Part shown: positions 42,762 through 53,114 of the stretch, one piece after another | How positions within the stretch are numbered: position 1 is the first letter of the stretch | Layout: each line of letters starts with the position of its first letter | Source: Dyella tabacisoli | GTDB lineage: Bacteria > Pseudomonadota > Gammaproteobacteria > Xanthomonadales > Rhodanobacteraceae | DNA: 64,000 nt | Assembly (NCBI RefSeq): GCF_003350925.1 | Contig: NZ_KZ857177.1 | Span: 380,689-444,688 of the forward strand | Direction of reading: 5' to 3' | The notes under the pieces: generated by a model | Told to the model about the DNA's origin: nothing | Databases searched by the model: none | What the model saw: the letters and a program-made list of their open reading frames with translations, nothing else | Program-made: the position numbers and the translations under genes

Positions 42762-43753
42762 GCGACAAGGGCCAGCTCGTCGCCGATTCAAGCTACCTGC
42801 GCTATCTGCCCGGAGTGTTGGCCAAGTCCGGCGATGGTTTTCTTGCGCGCTATCTGCGCATCTTCGAGAAACTGCTTAGCGGATTGGACGACCAGACACT
42901 CGACGGACGGCGTGGCATCCAGGAGTTGCTCGCCGCCGGGGTGGTCGGCAATCTGTTTTATAGCCGCTTCAGTTTCCTGTTTCCCAAGAGCGATCACGAT
43001 TTCATTCCGCCGATTTCCGGGTTGCCCACTGCCGAGCAGGACGCGATTCTGGCCTTGTTCGACAGCTACATCGGTGTGCCCGCGCGGTCCGATCCCCTGG
43101 CCGGCTATGTGGCCTCGCCGCTGGCGGGGGGCGGGGGCTGGCAGGCCGATTTCATGGCGTGGTTGAACGAGTTTCTCGACTGGTTGGCGAGCTGGGTGAA
43201 CCTGGTGCTGGACCATGGCTGGACGCTCGACAAGAAGCGTCTGGTCATCGCCGAAATCATGGCGCTGTATCGGCTGCGCGGTACCGCGCAAGGCATGAGC
43301 ATGCTGTTGAACCTGGTACTCGATTTACCTTTGTCAGTGCATTGCTATACACCGCCGCGCTCGCCGCCCGTCATGGGGCCGTTGAGCATCAATGTACTCA
43401 ACCCCACGCCGCCGTCGATCATGGTGAACAAAGACGCCGGCACGGCGAATACCTTTACTTTGAATTGCGCGTATCTGCCCGGAGCGCCGTTGGTATCGGG
43501 CTACGCCCCCTGGCTGTTTCTGCTGCAGGTGGTGTTGCCCGCTTATGGCGATGCCCAGAAGATCCTCGATACCGCCGGCGCGCAGCAAGTACAGACCTTG
43601 CTGGCTCAGCTCACCACATTGGTCGAAGCGGTCAAGCCGGCCGCCAGCCGCTACCAGCTACAAATCCTGGGCGGCATGTGCTTGCTGCCCGATCCCTATC
43701 GACCGCAACTCAACCTCAATGCCGTTCTCGGTACCAAGACGCCAACTCTATGA
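42758..43753 (+). CDS. Phage tail protein, gpI/TIGR02242-like
   Basis: 331 residues. SSYLRYLPGVLAKSGDGFLA, RYLRIFEKLLSGLDDQTLDG and LDWLASWVNLVLDHGWTLDK, then RRLI-like LVIAEIMALYRLRGTAQGMS, fit the tail-protein-I family of eCIS (wedge periphery, near fibre attachment). ATGA overlaps at both ends support the start at 42758 rather than the much longer open frame. Confidence 0.85.
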   Translation: MSDKGQLVADSSYLRYLPGVLAKSGDGFLARYLRIFEKLLSGLDDQTLDGRRGIQELLAAGVVGNLFYSRFSFLFPKSDHDFIPPISGLPTAEQDAILALFDSYIGVPARSDPLAGYVASPLAGGGGWQADFMAWLNEFLDWLASWVNLVLDHGWTLDKKRLVIAEIMALYRLRGTAQGMSMLLNLVLDLPLSVHCYTPPRSPPVMGPLSINVLNPTPPSIMVNKDAGTANTFTLNCAYLPGAPLVSGYAPWLFLLQVVLPAYGDAQKILDTAGAQQVQTLLAQLTTLVEAVKPAASRYQLQILGGMCLLPDPYRPQLNLNAVLGTKTPTL

Positions 43754-44637
43754 CAAAGTCCCACACTCCACCATCTGATCCGCTGCCGGTGCCCGCAGTA
43801 AAGAACGCGCCGCCTCCTGCACCGACTCCGACGATCAATGCAGATACGGCCTATACCTTGCTGTACCAGGACGGCATGTTTCTCACAGCCGGCGAAATGA
43901 CGACGGCGCAGAACTATCTGGTCAACTGGCTGCAATTACAAAACGAGCTTTTATATACGCCCGGTGTATTGAGTGGTTTGTCGGCGAGCAATCCTTCCGG
44001 CAACAACTTGAGCGTGACGACCGGCGCGGGCTTCGATGGGGCAGGGCATTTCGTGATACTGCCCGAGGGTGCGGGCACCACGATCACCGTACCCAGCACC
44101 GCCACTAATCCCAGCTATCTGGGCTTGGCTTATCCGTTGGTACCGACGCCAGTCAACGGCATGCCCTACACCGTGAATATGGCGGGCGCCCTGTACGTGG
44201 CGAACAGCATCGATCAATTGCCCGCCAACAGCATCTTGCTGGCGCAAATAAACATCGTTAACGGCGGTGTCGATTCATTGAAGGATCTGCGCACGCCAGT
44301 GGATACGCGCCTACCCGCCAATCTGAGTTCGATGGAACCCGATGCCGCACCTTCGTCGCGGTCTGCGCAAAGCCGCGATGGCGTAGTCGATATTAGTGGC
44401 GCCAATCTACGCAAGCAGGGAGACAGCGTGTCGCAGGTCGTCTATTACCACGCACAGCAGACAGCGGCTTTTGATCGAATCCCGCAAGTGTTCGTGACCG
44501 TGCGGGGCAACTTGCCTTATGCCACGTCGGTAAGCGATGTGCGCCCAGCTCAATTCACGCTGACGCTGACGGCGGTGCTTGCGCCTGTCGCCGACAGCGC
44601 CGAAACCATTTCCGTCAATTGGCTGGCTTATGTCTGA
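43750..44637 (+). CDS. Fibre-type protein, short (shares N-terminal domain with next gene)
   Basis: 295 residues. After a Pro-rich start comes a domain with LLYQDGMFLTAGEMTTAQNY, LVNWLQLQNELLYTPGVLSG and ILLAQINIVNGGVDSLKDL. The same spacing of motifs occurs in the first ~190 residues of the following fibre protein (HYFSGESLLTADFECEQQYN; GIATGLEVSW; INILLAVVNFSSQGG). It probably docks on the baseplate. No enzyme motif. ATGA overlap at the 5' end and an 8-bp overlap at the 3' end. Confidence 0.75.
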   Translation: MTKSHTPPSDPLPVPAVKNAPPPAPTPTINADTAYTLLYQDGMFLTAGEMTTAQNYLVNWLQLQNELLYTPGVLSGLSASNPSGNNLSVTTGAGFDGAGHFVILPEGAGTTITVPSTATNPSYLGLAYPLVPTPVNGMPYTVNMAGALYVANSIDQLPANSILLAQINIVNGGVDSLKDLRTPVDTRLPANLSSMEPDAAPSSRSAQSRDGVVDISGANLRKQGDSVSQVVYYHAQQTAAFDRIPQVFVTVRGNLPYATSVSDVRPAQFTLTLTAVLAPVADSAETISVNWLAYV

Positions 44638-47600
44638 GAACAATCGTCCACCGATTTCCCGCACCCATTATTTCTCGGGTGAGTCGCTGCTTACCGCCGA
44701 TTTCGAGTGCGAGCAGCAATACAACATGGAGATGCTGGCACTGCTCAACAGCAGTCTGCGCACATGGGGCATCGCCACTGGCTTGGAGGTGAGCTGGCAG
44801 GCCGGTAGCCAATCCAATCAGGTGACCGTAAGCGCGGGCATGGCGATCGACCAACTGGGACGGCAGATCGTGCTTACCGCGGCACGAGTGCTGAAGCTCG
44901 ATGGCGTACCGGTCGGCTCGACGGTTTATCTGACCATCCGCTACCACGAGGTTTATGCCGATTACACCGTGGAAAGCGGCGTACCCGGATACAAGCGCAT
45001 CGTGCAGCAGCCGGTGCTGGAGTATTTGCGCACCTTGCAGGAGCCGGGCATCAATATTCTGCTGGCGGTGGTGAATTTCTCATCGCAAGGCGGCATCAAT
45101 ACGCTGACCTTCAAATCGGGCCAGTTCGAACGGCGCTATGTCGGGTCACGGCTGGGCGTACTGGAGCTGGTCACCGAAGGCAGCGGCATCAACCAGCAAG
45201 CAGGCACCGGTATAGATGACACGGCCGGCCAGGCCTGGTCGGGTATTGAGCTCAAAGCGATCAAGGAAAGCAGCGGTCTGGCCGACTATATGGAGGTGCA
45301 GGCCCATCGCAGTCATTTCACCGGCATGCTCACGACGCGCGGCAATCTGGGCATCGGGGTGGACCAGCCGCAAGCCAATCTGCAAGTCGAGCGCATTACC
45401 AGCAAGGGGGTCGGCAAGCTCGTTACGCAGGGCAAGCTACTGACGCTGCAGATACCGATTTATCCGCTATTGCAACCGGGCGATATCGTGACTCCCGAGT
45501 TGCCGGTGGGGGCCGCGCCGCTGCAACCGCGTCAGGCGGTGATCGAAAGCGCCACCAGCGACCCTGGCGGCTATCAGATCGCACAGGCCTTCCAGGAGGA
45601 TTTGCTGCTGCCTTGCTCGTACAGTTATATCCGCGCGACGCTGGCGAGTTTCTCCGCTGGAGCCGTCGGCCAGTTGTTGCGCATCGATGGCGATGGCACG
45701 GTGGGGCTGGGTGTGCAATCGGCCGTGCAGAGCGGCAAGGCCGGCCCGGCCGCGCTCAAGATCAGCAGCAGCCGTAGCGTCGGCATTGCGCTCGATACCG
45801 ATATCGAGCCAAGGGCCACTTTGGACGTCAACGGCAGCTTGCTTGCCGATAGCTTCACGTGCAACGGCATCGTCAAGGCGCAATCGTTCCAGGGCAATGG
45901 CAGCATGCTGCAAAACCTGCCGATTCTCAGCTACTGGACCAAGCAAAACGTTGCCTCGGCGTACAGCGCCATCTACTACAACGAAGGCAACGTCGGTGTG
46001 CAGATGACCGATCCGCTCGGGTCTCTGAGCGTGGGTACCGGAACGGGCTTCATCGGTGCCGGCTCGGTATCGGCCGATGCCACCGACCTGTCTAAACTCA
46101 TCGGCACGCAGACCGCTTTCAAGACGCAGGTAAGCCTGGGCGACAGCATCGTGCTGGGCAGCCTGATGCAGCAATGGCAGCAGATCAAGACCATAACCAG
46201 CGACCTGCAACTGGAGCTGATCGATCAATTTCCCACGATCATCCAGCAATCGGATTTTCAATATCTGCCATCTGGCAGCGCCGCGATACCCGGCAGCGCC
46301 CAACTGATAACGCCTGCCGCAGCCACCATCAATACCGTGCCCGGAGCCAATGCGGTGCCCGGAGCCAAACCGGGCACGGGCACCATCAGCAGCAGTGGCG
46401 CGACGGTTACCGGCGTAGGTACCCAATTCACCAAAGATCTGAAGCAGGGCGATTGGCTGATGATCGCCGAGTTCAAGCCCAAGACCACGCCGGGTAACCA
46501 GAATCAATGGCTGGTACAGAAGGTGATCGACGACACCCATCTGCAATTAATCAACAACACGGGGCTGCCGATTCCGGCCAATATTTCGGCCTATATGGTC
46601 GCACCGGCGCTGATCGGCGTGTTTCAAAGCAATGCCATATTGACCGACGATCCACCACCGCCACCGGCGATGCTGCTGGTGAGCAACGGATCGAGCTATC
46701 CCCCGGCGCAATCCAATAGCATCGCGATCAACTTGACGCTCGACCAGCTAAACCCTGCCTACGCACTGCAAGTCAACGGCGATGTGGATTTCAGCGGTAC
46801 CAGCACGTTCGACAAACTCGTCGCCAATACGCTGACGGTCAAACAATGGGCGTCGATTACCGGTGCCGGCAAGGACGGTACCGTGCTGATGGTGGGGCCC
46901 AATGACACCACACCGCTGCTGAGTGTGACGCAAAGCAATGTCGTGATCGGCGTCAGTACCGGCAAAAGCCTGCTCGAAATAGGCGGTGATGCGCACGCGA
47001 CCGGTAATTTGATCGCGGGGCTGCAACTGCAAGCTGCCAGCGCCAACGTGACCGGGCTCGTTTCCGGCGGCTCGCTGCAGGCCAATGCATTGAGCGTATC
47101 GGGTGTGATGGTGGACGCCAGTGGCAACGTAACAGCGATCGGAAGCCGTACCGCTATCAATATCAGCACGGCCGTCCCCGTCCAATATCAGCAGGTTCAT
47201 ACGGATGGCTTTGTCGTGGCTACGCTGGGCCCCTTCGACGCTTCGACCTTGTATGCCGGTGCGCTGTCGTGTGAAACGTTCGATGCAGGTGGTTCCAGTA
47301 CCAGCAAGGTCTATGCGTCGGCCAGCACGACGCAGATCATTACCTCGTCCGGCAAGCACGGAACCGATACCTATAACCTGCAGCAATCTGCCTCGTTGTG
47401 CGTTCCGGTGCGCAACGGTGAAACGTGGCGACTAGTGTTCACCACGAATACGTCGTTGATAAAAGCAGCCGCTATCGAGGCGTACTGGGTGCCGCTTGGA
47501 CCCAGCAATACACAATCAACCGTAGCTGCGGCCAAGCCGATGGCACAGCGGGTGACCGATGCCATCCCGGCGATCGATCCGCTGCATTTCATCCAGGCGC

Positions 47601-48136
47601 AGCGTTCACGTCTGACCTCCAACGGACTGCAGCCGCTGTCGTTGTCCGAGGCGCAACGCGAGATCGATCAGCGGACAGTCGACCTGACGCAAATTCTTGG
47701 CGATGCGACCAAGATGGACGCCGCGCCGGCGGCACGCGCGGATTTCGTCAAGAGCCTGCAAAAAATCGTCTGCTCGGCCGCACCGCCAGGCACGCCGCTG
47801 GACAATCGCGTCGATCCGAAGAGCATCGCCGACCTCATCGAGACCTTTGGTCAGGTCACCAGCCGCCAATACACCGCGGCAGAGAAGGCGTTGCTCGACA
47901 GCGCTGTACGCGCGCTGGTCACCATCAACGACAACGAGACCAATCGCAACGACATCAACCTGATTCGCACCCATATCAATCTGTTCCTGCAGCATCTGCA
48001 AAAGGTCACCGGCATTACCTTCGACAACATGCAGTTGCGTCTGTTAACACGCGCACTGGTGCGTCTGGTCGGCAATGGCACGCAGGACCCGGCCCAGGTA
48101 AGTGGCACCCAGGTGAATGGCGATGCATCCCGCTGA
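44630..48136 (+). CDS. Large tail-fibre-like protein (Pvc13 position)
   Basis: 1,168 residues from ATG 44630. The N-terminal ~190 residues form a baseplate-attachment-like domain shared with the previous gene. The middle is a fibre shaft with phage-fibre motifs: LGIGVDQPQANLQVERI, PRATLDVNGSLLADSFTCNG, IVKAQSFQGNGSMLQNL and a second DVNG-like LQVNGDVDFSGTSTFDKLV. The C-terminal ~200 residues are helical. It is probably the receptor-binding fibre that decides target range. Part of its role (for example length control) may differ from classical fibres, since no separate tape-measure gene is seen. Confidence 0.78.
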   Translation: MSENNRPPISRTHYFSGESLLTADFECEQQYNMEMLALLNSSLRTWGIATGLEVSWQAGSQSNQVTVSAGMAIDQLGRQIVLTAARVLKLDGVPVGSTVYLTIRYHEVYADYTVESGVPGYKRIVQQPVLEYLRTLQEPGINILLAVVNFSSQGGINTLTFKSGQFERRYVGSRLGVLELVTEGSGINQQAGTGIDDTAGQAWSGIELKAIKESSGLADYMEVQAHRSHFTGMLTTRGNLGIGVDQPQANLQVERITSKGVGKLVTQGKLLTLQIPIYPLLQPGDIVTPELPVGAAPLQPRQAVIESATSDPGGYQIAQAFQEDLLLPCSYSYIRATLASFSAGAVGQLLRIDGDGTVGLGVQSAVQSGKAGPAALKISSSRSVGIALDTDIEPRATLDVNGSLLADSFTCNGIVKAQSFQGNGSMLQNLPILSYWTKQNVASAYSAIYYNEGNVGVQMTDPLGSLSVGTGTGFIGAGSVSADATDLSKLIGTQTAFKTQVSLGDSIVLGSLMQQWQQIKTITSDLQLELIDQFPTIIQQSDFQYLPSGSAAIPGSAQLITPAAATINTVPGANAVPGAKPGTGTISSSGATVTGVGTQFTKDLKQGDWLMIAEFKPKTTPGNQNQWLVQKVIDDTHLQLINNTGLPIPANISAYMVAPALIGVFQSNAILTDDPPPPPAMLLVSNGSSYPPAQSNSIAINLTLDQLNPAYALQVNGDVDFSGTSTFDKLVANTLTVKQWASITGAGKDGTVLMVGPNDTTPLLSVTQSNVVIGVSTGKSLLEIGGDAHATGNLIAGLQLQAASANVTGLVSGGSLQANALSVSGVMVDASGNVTAIGSRTAINISTAVPVQYQQVHTDGFVVATLGPFDASTLYAGALSCETFDAGGSSTSKVYASASTTQIITSSGKHGTDTYNLQQSASLCVPVRNGETWRLVFTTNTSLIKAAAIEAYWVPLGPSNTQSTVAAAKPMAQRVTDAIPAIDPLHFIQAQRSRLTSNGLQPLSLSEAQREIDQRTVDLTQILGDATKMDAAPAARADFVKSLQKIVCSAAPPGTPLDNRVDPKSIADLIETFGQVTSRQYTAAEKALLDSAVRALVTINDNETNRNDINLIRTHINLFLQHLQKVTGITFDNMQLRLLTRALVRLVGNGTQDPAQVSGTQVNGDASR

Positions 48137-48193
48137 TACATGTATCGGCACAGAGCGGTGGCCGCTGCGCCACCGGCTCTTCGGGTGACGACC

Positions 48194-48694
48194 ATGTTCT
48201 ATCCCACTGCCACGCTGTCTGCGGCCGCCACGCTGGAAGCGCACTGGCTGACGATACGCGCCGAATGCCTGGCGTTGCCGCACCATGAATTCACAGCGTG
48301 GCCGGAGCCGGCGCTCTACAACCGGGGTTGGGACGTATACGGCTTATACGCGGATACGCAGGCACTGATGGAAAACTGCGTGTTCTGCCCGCGCACGGCC
48401 ATCTTGTTGGGCCAATTGACCGGTGTGGTCAATGCCGGTTTTTCGCGGATGGCGGCCGGCACTCGCATTCTTCCTCACGTGGGTTATACGAGCGCGGTAT
48501 TGCGCCTGCATCTGGCGCTGCAGGTGCCTGCCGGCTGCGGTCTGCGCGTCGGCGGCGAACGCCGATCCTGGCAAGCCGGACGCTGCCTCTTGTTCGACGA
48601 CACTGTGGAACACGAGGCGTGGAATGAGGGTGTGCACGACAGGCTGGTGCTGTTGGTGGATTTTGCACGCTCAGTTACCCAGAGGGCGGCCTGA
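48194..48694 (+). CDS. Aspartyl/asparaginyl beta-hydroxylase-like protein
   Basis: 166 residues from ATG 48194 (an upstream ATG at 48140 would add 18 residues). The double-stranded beta-helix motifs are clear: first iron-ligand His in ILPHVGYTSAVLRLHLAL, then LRVGGERRSWQAGRCLLFDD and second ligand His in TVEHEAWNEGVHDRLVLLVD. This family uses Fe(II) and 2-oxoglutarate to hydroxylate Asp/Asn in proteins or small molecules. It lies inside the eCIS operon, overlapping the ATPase gene by one base (TGATG), so a structural or cargo protein of the machine may be the substrate. Confidence 0.8.
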   Translation: MFYPTATLSAAATLEAHWLTIRAECLALPHHEFTAWPEPALYNRGWDVYGLYADTQALMENCVFCPRTAILLGQLTGVVNAGFSRMAAGTRILPHVGYTSAVLRLHLALQVPAGCGLRVGGERRSWQAGRCLLFDDTVEHEAWNEGVHDRLVLLVDFARSVTQRAA

Positions 48695-50862
48695 TGGCCC
48701 GCGCCGCGCCGGCCTTTACCGACAACACGGCCTTCCTCGGAGAGCTGTGCCGTTACGCCGACCTGCTGATCGAGCGCGCGACTTACCAACGGCAAACGCC
48801 GCCTGCGCCGGATGCTCAAGGACCGCTCGCGCTACGCAGGCTCGCCTCGCGCGAGCGGCACACGCGCGATGTCGATGCCGCCTTGGTCATGGCATGGCAG
48901 CAACTCGAAAGCCGTATGCATGCCAGCATCGCGAAAGATTGTTTTATTCCATGGATTCACCTGGCGCAGTTGTTTCAATTGACTGCGCTGGAACAACAAC
49001 TGGTACTGATAGCGCTGCTGCCGGATCTCGACGCCGAGTACCGTGCCGTGCTGACGGCATTCTCCGACGGCGAAGAGGTGGCTGAAGCCAGGCTGCCGCT
49101 CTCGGCCGCCGTTCATTTGCTGAGCAGCGAGCGAGAAGCATTGCAATCGGCTTTGTTGATGGATAGCGCGTTGCGGCGCTGGTGCGTACTCGAACTTGAT
49201 CCGCGCTGCGACGTACTTCGCCTCAGCGGTGGCTTGCGGATCGATCCGACGTTGGCAGCTTACTTGTGCGGACGCGCAGCTCCGCAGCTCAGGCTCAACG
49301 AAGCACTGCCCGAACTGGTCAGTACGGATAGCTTGAGCGAGTTGCTCATCAGTACCGAAACCCGCCAATGGGCCGAGCGCTTCATCGCACGCTGCGGTGC
49401 GGCAGCACCAGCCACCGCCGCGTTTGTATTGCAGTTGCAAGGGCCGGATGCGCGCATGCTGGAACGATTGTGCGCAGCGATCTTCGCCCCGTTGCATATG
49501 GGATGCGTGCGATTGGACGCCAGCCAGTTGATCGGGCGCGGCGGTGCTGGGCAGGCGGTCACACTCGAACGGCTGCGCCTGCTGTGCCGCGATGCGCTGC
49601 TATGCAATCGGGTGCTGGTGTTGACCGACTGCCAACGCCTGAGTGGCAATGCGGCCGATGACGAGTCGCGCGCCCAGTTCGAGGGAATCCTGGACACGCT
49701 GCTGGAGAGTCAGCGTTATGTGGTCGCGCTCAATGGCCCGGCGCGAGTCTTGAGCGAACATGCGCACCATTTTGCGCGGCATACGGTGACGCCGCTGCTG
49801 ATCCAGGTGCCCATGCCGGATGCCCAGCTACGCCGGCGCATCTGGCAAGCCGGTGCGCAGCGCCATGCGCTGACGCTATCGGATGCATTGCTCGACAAGC
49901 TGGTCAACAGTTATTTGTTCACCGAGACGCAGATCGATTCCGTGCTGAAAGAAGTGGGCAGCCGTCGCCTGTTGGAGGCCGCGACAACCCACGATGACAG
50001 CCTGCTGCTGGAGGCCTGTCGCGATGCCAGCGTAAGCGAGCAGTTCAGCGTGGCCGAAGAGGTAAAGACACGCTACCGCCTGGATGACATCGTGTTGCCG
50101 GCAGCCACAAGAGGCTGGCTGGAAGAGGTGCTGAAGCATGTGCAGCACCGCCATCAAGTGATCGAGCAATGGGGCTTCGACCGGTACAACGCAAACAGCC
50201 GCAATCTTTGCATGCTGTTCTACGGCCCCTCCGGCACCGGCAAGACCATGGCGGCTTCGATCGTCGCCAACGAATTGAATCTCGGTTTGTATCGGGTGGA
50301 CTTGGCCAATGTGCTCAGCAAATACATTGGCGATACCGAAAAGCACCTGGCACAGCTTTTCGATCAGGCCGAGTCGATGAACGTGGTGCTGTTTTTCGAC
50401 GAGGCAGAGAGTCTGTTCTCCAAGCGCACCGAAACCCATGACGCGCACGATCGCTATGCCAATTTGCAGACCGGCTATTTATTGCAGCGTATCGAGACGT
50501 ATCCGGGCATCGTGATTCTTTCCACCAATCTACTGACCAACATGGACAAAGCCTTTACCCGGCGCTTCAAGTTCATGATCGAATACCCCTTTCCAGGTGT
50601 GTTGCAACGCCGCCAACTGTGGCACAAGGCTTTTCCGCCCGGCGCACCGCTGGCCGACAATGTGGACTTTGAATTGCTGGCCGAAAAGGCGAGCTTGAGC
50701 GGCGGCAATATCAACAACATCGCGCTGCGCGCCGCCTTCTACGCGGCGGCGGAGCATCAGGCGGTGGGCATGGATCATCTGTTGCGAGCGGTAGAGCGGG
50801 AGTACGACAAGCTGGGCAAGGTTTTTGCGGTCGGCGATTTCGCCTGGGCCGAGGACGACTAG
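48694..50862 (+). CDS. AAA+ ATPase of the eCIS (Pvc15/Afp15)
   Basis: 722 residues. The C-terminal AAA+ module has Walker A GPSGTGKT (511-518), Walker B VVLFFDEAES (564-573), sensor-1 ILSTN and arginine finger region AFTRRFKFMIEYPFP. The N-terminal part (1-450) contains a degenerate second ATPase-like domain (VLVLTDCQRLSG as remnant Walker B). Afp15/Pvc15 is needed for assembly or loading of cargo. Overlaps the hydroxylase gene by 1 bp. Confidence 0.93.
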   Translation: MARAAPAFTDNTAFLGELCRYADLLIERATYQRQTPPAPDAQGPLALRRLASRERHTRDVDAALVMAWQQLESRMHASIAKDCFIPWIHLAQLFQLTALEQQLVLIALLPDLDAEYRAVLTAFSDGEEVAEARLPLSAAVHLLSSEREALQSALLMDSALRRWCVLELDPRCDVLRLSGGLRIDPTLAAYLCGRAAPQLRLNEALPELVSTDSLSELLISTETRQWAERFIARCGAAAPATAAFVLQLQGPDARMLERLCAAIFAPLHMGCVRLDASQLIGRGGAGQAVTLERLRLLCRDALLCNRVLVLTDCQRLSGNAADDESRAQFEGILDTLLESQRYVVALNGPARVLSEHAHHFARHTVTPLLIQVPMPDAQLRRRIWQAGAQRHALTLSDALLDKLVNSYLFTETQIDSVLKEVGSRRLLEAATTHDDSLLLEACRDASVSEQFSVAEEVKTRYRLDDIVLPAATRGWLEEVLKHVQHRHQVIEQWGFDRYNANSRNLCMLFYGPSGTGKTMAASIVANELNLGLYRVDLANVLSKYIGDTEKHLAQLFDQAESMNVVLFFDEAESLFSKRTETHDAHDRYANLQTGYLLQRIETYPGIVILSTNLLTNMDKAFTRRFKFMIEYPFPGVLQRRQLWHKAFPPGAPLADNVDFELLAEKASLSGGNINNIALRAAFYAAAEHQAVGMDHLLRAVEREYDKLGKVFAVGDFAWAEDD

Positions 50863-50921
50863 GCCGCAATCGATTCTCGTCGGGCAATCATCCAACTGAA
50901 CATCTATGGTGGAGCCGTGGC

Positions 50922-52931
50922 ATGGTTACCAAGCCAATGCATATCCAGGTCGCAAAAAAACCTGCCGGGACGGAGCCCGTTCAACGCCTTGCGCCGGCAC
51001 CCGTCGGGCAAATCATTGCTGCTTCGCCGGGGTTGCACTACACAACCAGTGTGCTGCAGCGTGCTTCGGCCGGGGCAGGGCAGGCATTGCCGGACGGGTT
51101 GCGCTCGGGTGTCGAGTCGCTATCCGGGGTGGATATGAGCGGTGTGCGCGTGCACTACGCATCGCCCTGGCCGGCACAATTGAACGCCCTGGCCTACGCG
51201 CAAGGCGGGGACATCCATCTGGCCCGAGGCGAAGAGAAGCACCTGCCGCATGAGGCCTGGCATGTGGTGCAGCAACGCATGGGCCGCGTGAAACCGACCA
51301 TGCAGGCCAAAGGAGTATCGATCAACGACGATCCCGCGCTCGAACGGGAAGCCGATGCGATGGGCACACGTGCCTTACAGTTGAAAACGGACGGCCAGGC
51401 CAACCGTGCGCCGGCTAGCTTCGGCAGCGGGCAAAACGTCGTCCAGCGTTATCTGATTGTCAACGGTTTCGACTTTACCGATGACGTAAAAACCAATGGC
51501 ACCAATATCGATACCGAAACCGCAACCGTCTATGCGGATATGTTGGCCGCGGTTTCGCTCGTCAACTATCCGCTGGGATCGCTGGAGAATACGGCCTATA
51601 CCTTTCTGCACGCGGATGTCGGTGGCCTGGTCACCCGGCAGCTAAAAAAGTGGATAGAAGACAATCAGGGGGAACTGGCCCCGACCAGTAGGAACACTGC
51701 TTTTGGCCGCAAGCAGCAAGCCCGCGTCTATACCAATTACCGCGATCTGGCGATGGCGATCTATGGCTGGGTTTCCTCGAAGGAAGGCCGGCGTCAGGAA
51801 AAGCGTCTAGCCAACGAGGTCTATGTCAGTCCGATAGTCGAAACTCATCTCAATACCTTGTTGCGCAAGATCGATGTCTGGATCGGCACCTTGGGCGGCC
51901 ACGCGAATATCAGGAACCAACTCAATACGGTGACTCCGGCCGGCACTCATTGGGCCGATTATTCCAACTGGTTCAACCATACCCGCATTGCGGATGGACG
52001 TCCGATTCCGCCACGGTTCTATCCGGTCCTGCAAAACCCCCAGAATTATTCGATGCGCGACAAGATCGCGACATTGCACGACGTGACGAAATATTTCATG
52101 GCCGGCAGCGGGACTCATGGCCAAGGTCTGCTCGATGAAACCGCCGGCGGCGGATTCGAGGCATTCGTCAATTTTCAGAGTACGAATCTGGGCGGCAGGG
52201 CCGCTTACGTGCGGCCGTCCAGCACCGTCATCGGTCGCGACCCGCTAGCGCGCGAATTGGCTACCGGCAAAGTGGTAAGACCCGCCAATGAAGAGCAGCA
52301 CGCCAGCTTTACCTATGCCCGTACCCATCAGATTCCCATGTGGGCCAGGCACTCCTATACCGCTGCGCGGATGATGCGCCTGGCCGAGCAGGCGCTTGCC
52401 GATCCGGCGGAAATCGCCACCGTCGCCCAGTCGATCATGGCGTTCTGGCGCAAGGACTATGACCATCGCTCTCTGCCGTACCACACCATGCATGAAATCA
52501 TGGATTTCCTGCCGCACTTCGGCGTTGCCTACAATCCAGCGACGCGCTATGCCGACATGCATACGGCTATCGACGCGCTGCCGCCGCTGATGGTCAGACT
52601 CACCGCGATCGCCAATTCCGCCAATTGGAACGGAAGGGCCAAGTTCAATAAAGGGCCTGTAGCGCCGGAATCCATTGTCGCTATCCGCGCCGAGTTGGCC
52701 GGCGGCAATGCGGATGTGGATAAGCTACTGAATATCAAGAATGAGATCAGAGACAAAACCGGTTTCAGTCTTTTGCGTACGACGTCGGCGCGCAATTTCT
52801 ATACCATCCTGGCGAAAATACCCGACAACGTGAATCTGTACCTGCAAGCCGGCACCTCCGCCACCGTCAAGACGGGGATCGCCATGCGGCTAAGCGTTGT
52901 ATTGCGCGAGCTGCAAGCGTTCAATCCTTAG
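50922..52931 (+). CDS. eCIS cargo/effector 1: DUF4157 domain plus unknown C-terminal domain
   Basis: 669 residues. Residues ~35-150 are the eCIS core domain DUF4157: [29 protein letters not shown], the zinc-protease-like HEAWH (110-114) within [16 protein letters not shown], and EREADAMG (141-148). DUF4157 is strongly linked with eCIS-delivered proteins. From residue ~170 to the end there is a large alpha-rich domain without recognised fold; [18 protein letters not shown] and [12 protein letters not shown] include several His/Asp that may be catalytic. GGAG lies 8 bp before ATG 50922. It follows the ATPase gene by 59 bp and is followed by a hairpin terminator. Confidence 0.88.
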   Translation: MVTKPMHIQVAKKPAGTEPVQRLAPAPVGQIIAASPGLHYTTSVLQRASAGAGQALPDGLRSGVESLSGVDMSGVRVHYASPWPAQLNALAYAQGGDIHLARGEEKHLPHEAWHVVQQRMGRVKPTMQAKGVSINDDPALEREADAMGTRALQLKTDGQANRAPASFGSGQNVVQRYLIVNGFDFTDDVKTNGTNIDTETATVYADMLAAVSLVNYPLGSLENTAYTFLHADVGGLVTRQLKKWIEDNQGELAPTSRNTAFGRKQQARVYTNYRDLAMAIYGWVSSKEGRRQEKRLANEVYVSPIVETHLNTLLRKIDVWIGTLGGHANIRNQLNTVTPAGTHWADYSNWFNHTRIADGRPIPPRFYPVLQNPQNYSMRDKIATLHDVTKYFMAGSGTHGQGLLDETAGGGFEAFVNFQSTNLGGRAAYVRPSSTVIGRDPLARELATGKVVRPANEEQHASFTYARTHQIPMWARHSYTAARMMRLAEQALADPAEIATVAQSIMAFWRKDYDHRSLPYHTMHEIMDFLPHFGVAYNPATRYADMHTAIDALPPLMVRLTAIANSANWNGRAKFNKGPVAPESIVAIRAELAGGNADVDKLLNIKNEIRDKTGFSLLRTTSARNFYTILAKIPDNVNLYLQAGTSATVKTGIAMRLSVVLRELQAFNP

Positions 52932-53114
52932 GGATGCTCTGATGGATTGGATCGGCAAAGCCGGTCAGGCGTTGCTGGGCTTAGCTTTTGCCTTGGTGGA
53001 TTGGAATCATGTCGCACTGCTATAGCACTAAGGCTTTGTCGACTGAGTCGCTCGGCCTTGCAATGCTGAGCTCTCACAACGCCGTTACGGTACGACACGA
53101 GGTAGGCGTGCGCA

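Noticed and set aside
43159-43749. N-terminal extension of the short fibre gene to 43159
   Set aside because: It overlaps the gpI-like gene out of frame; the ATGA junction at 43750 is the natural start.
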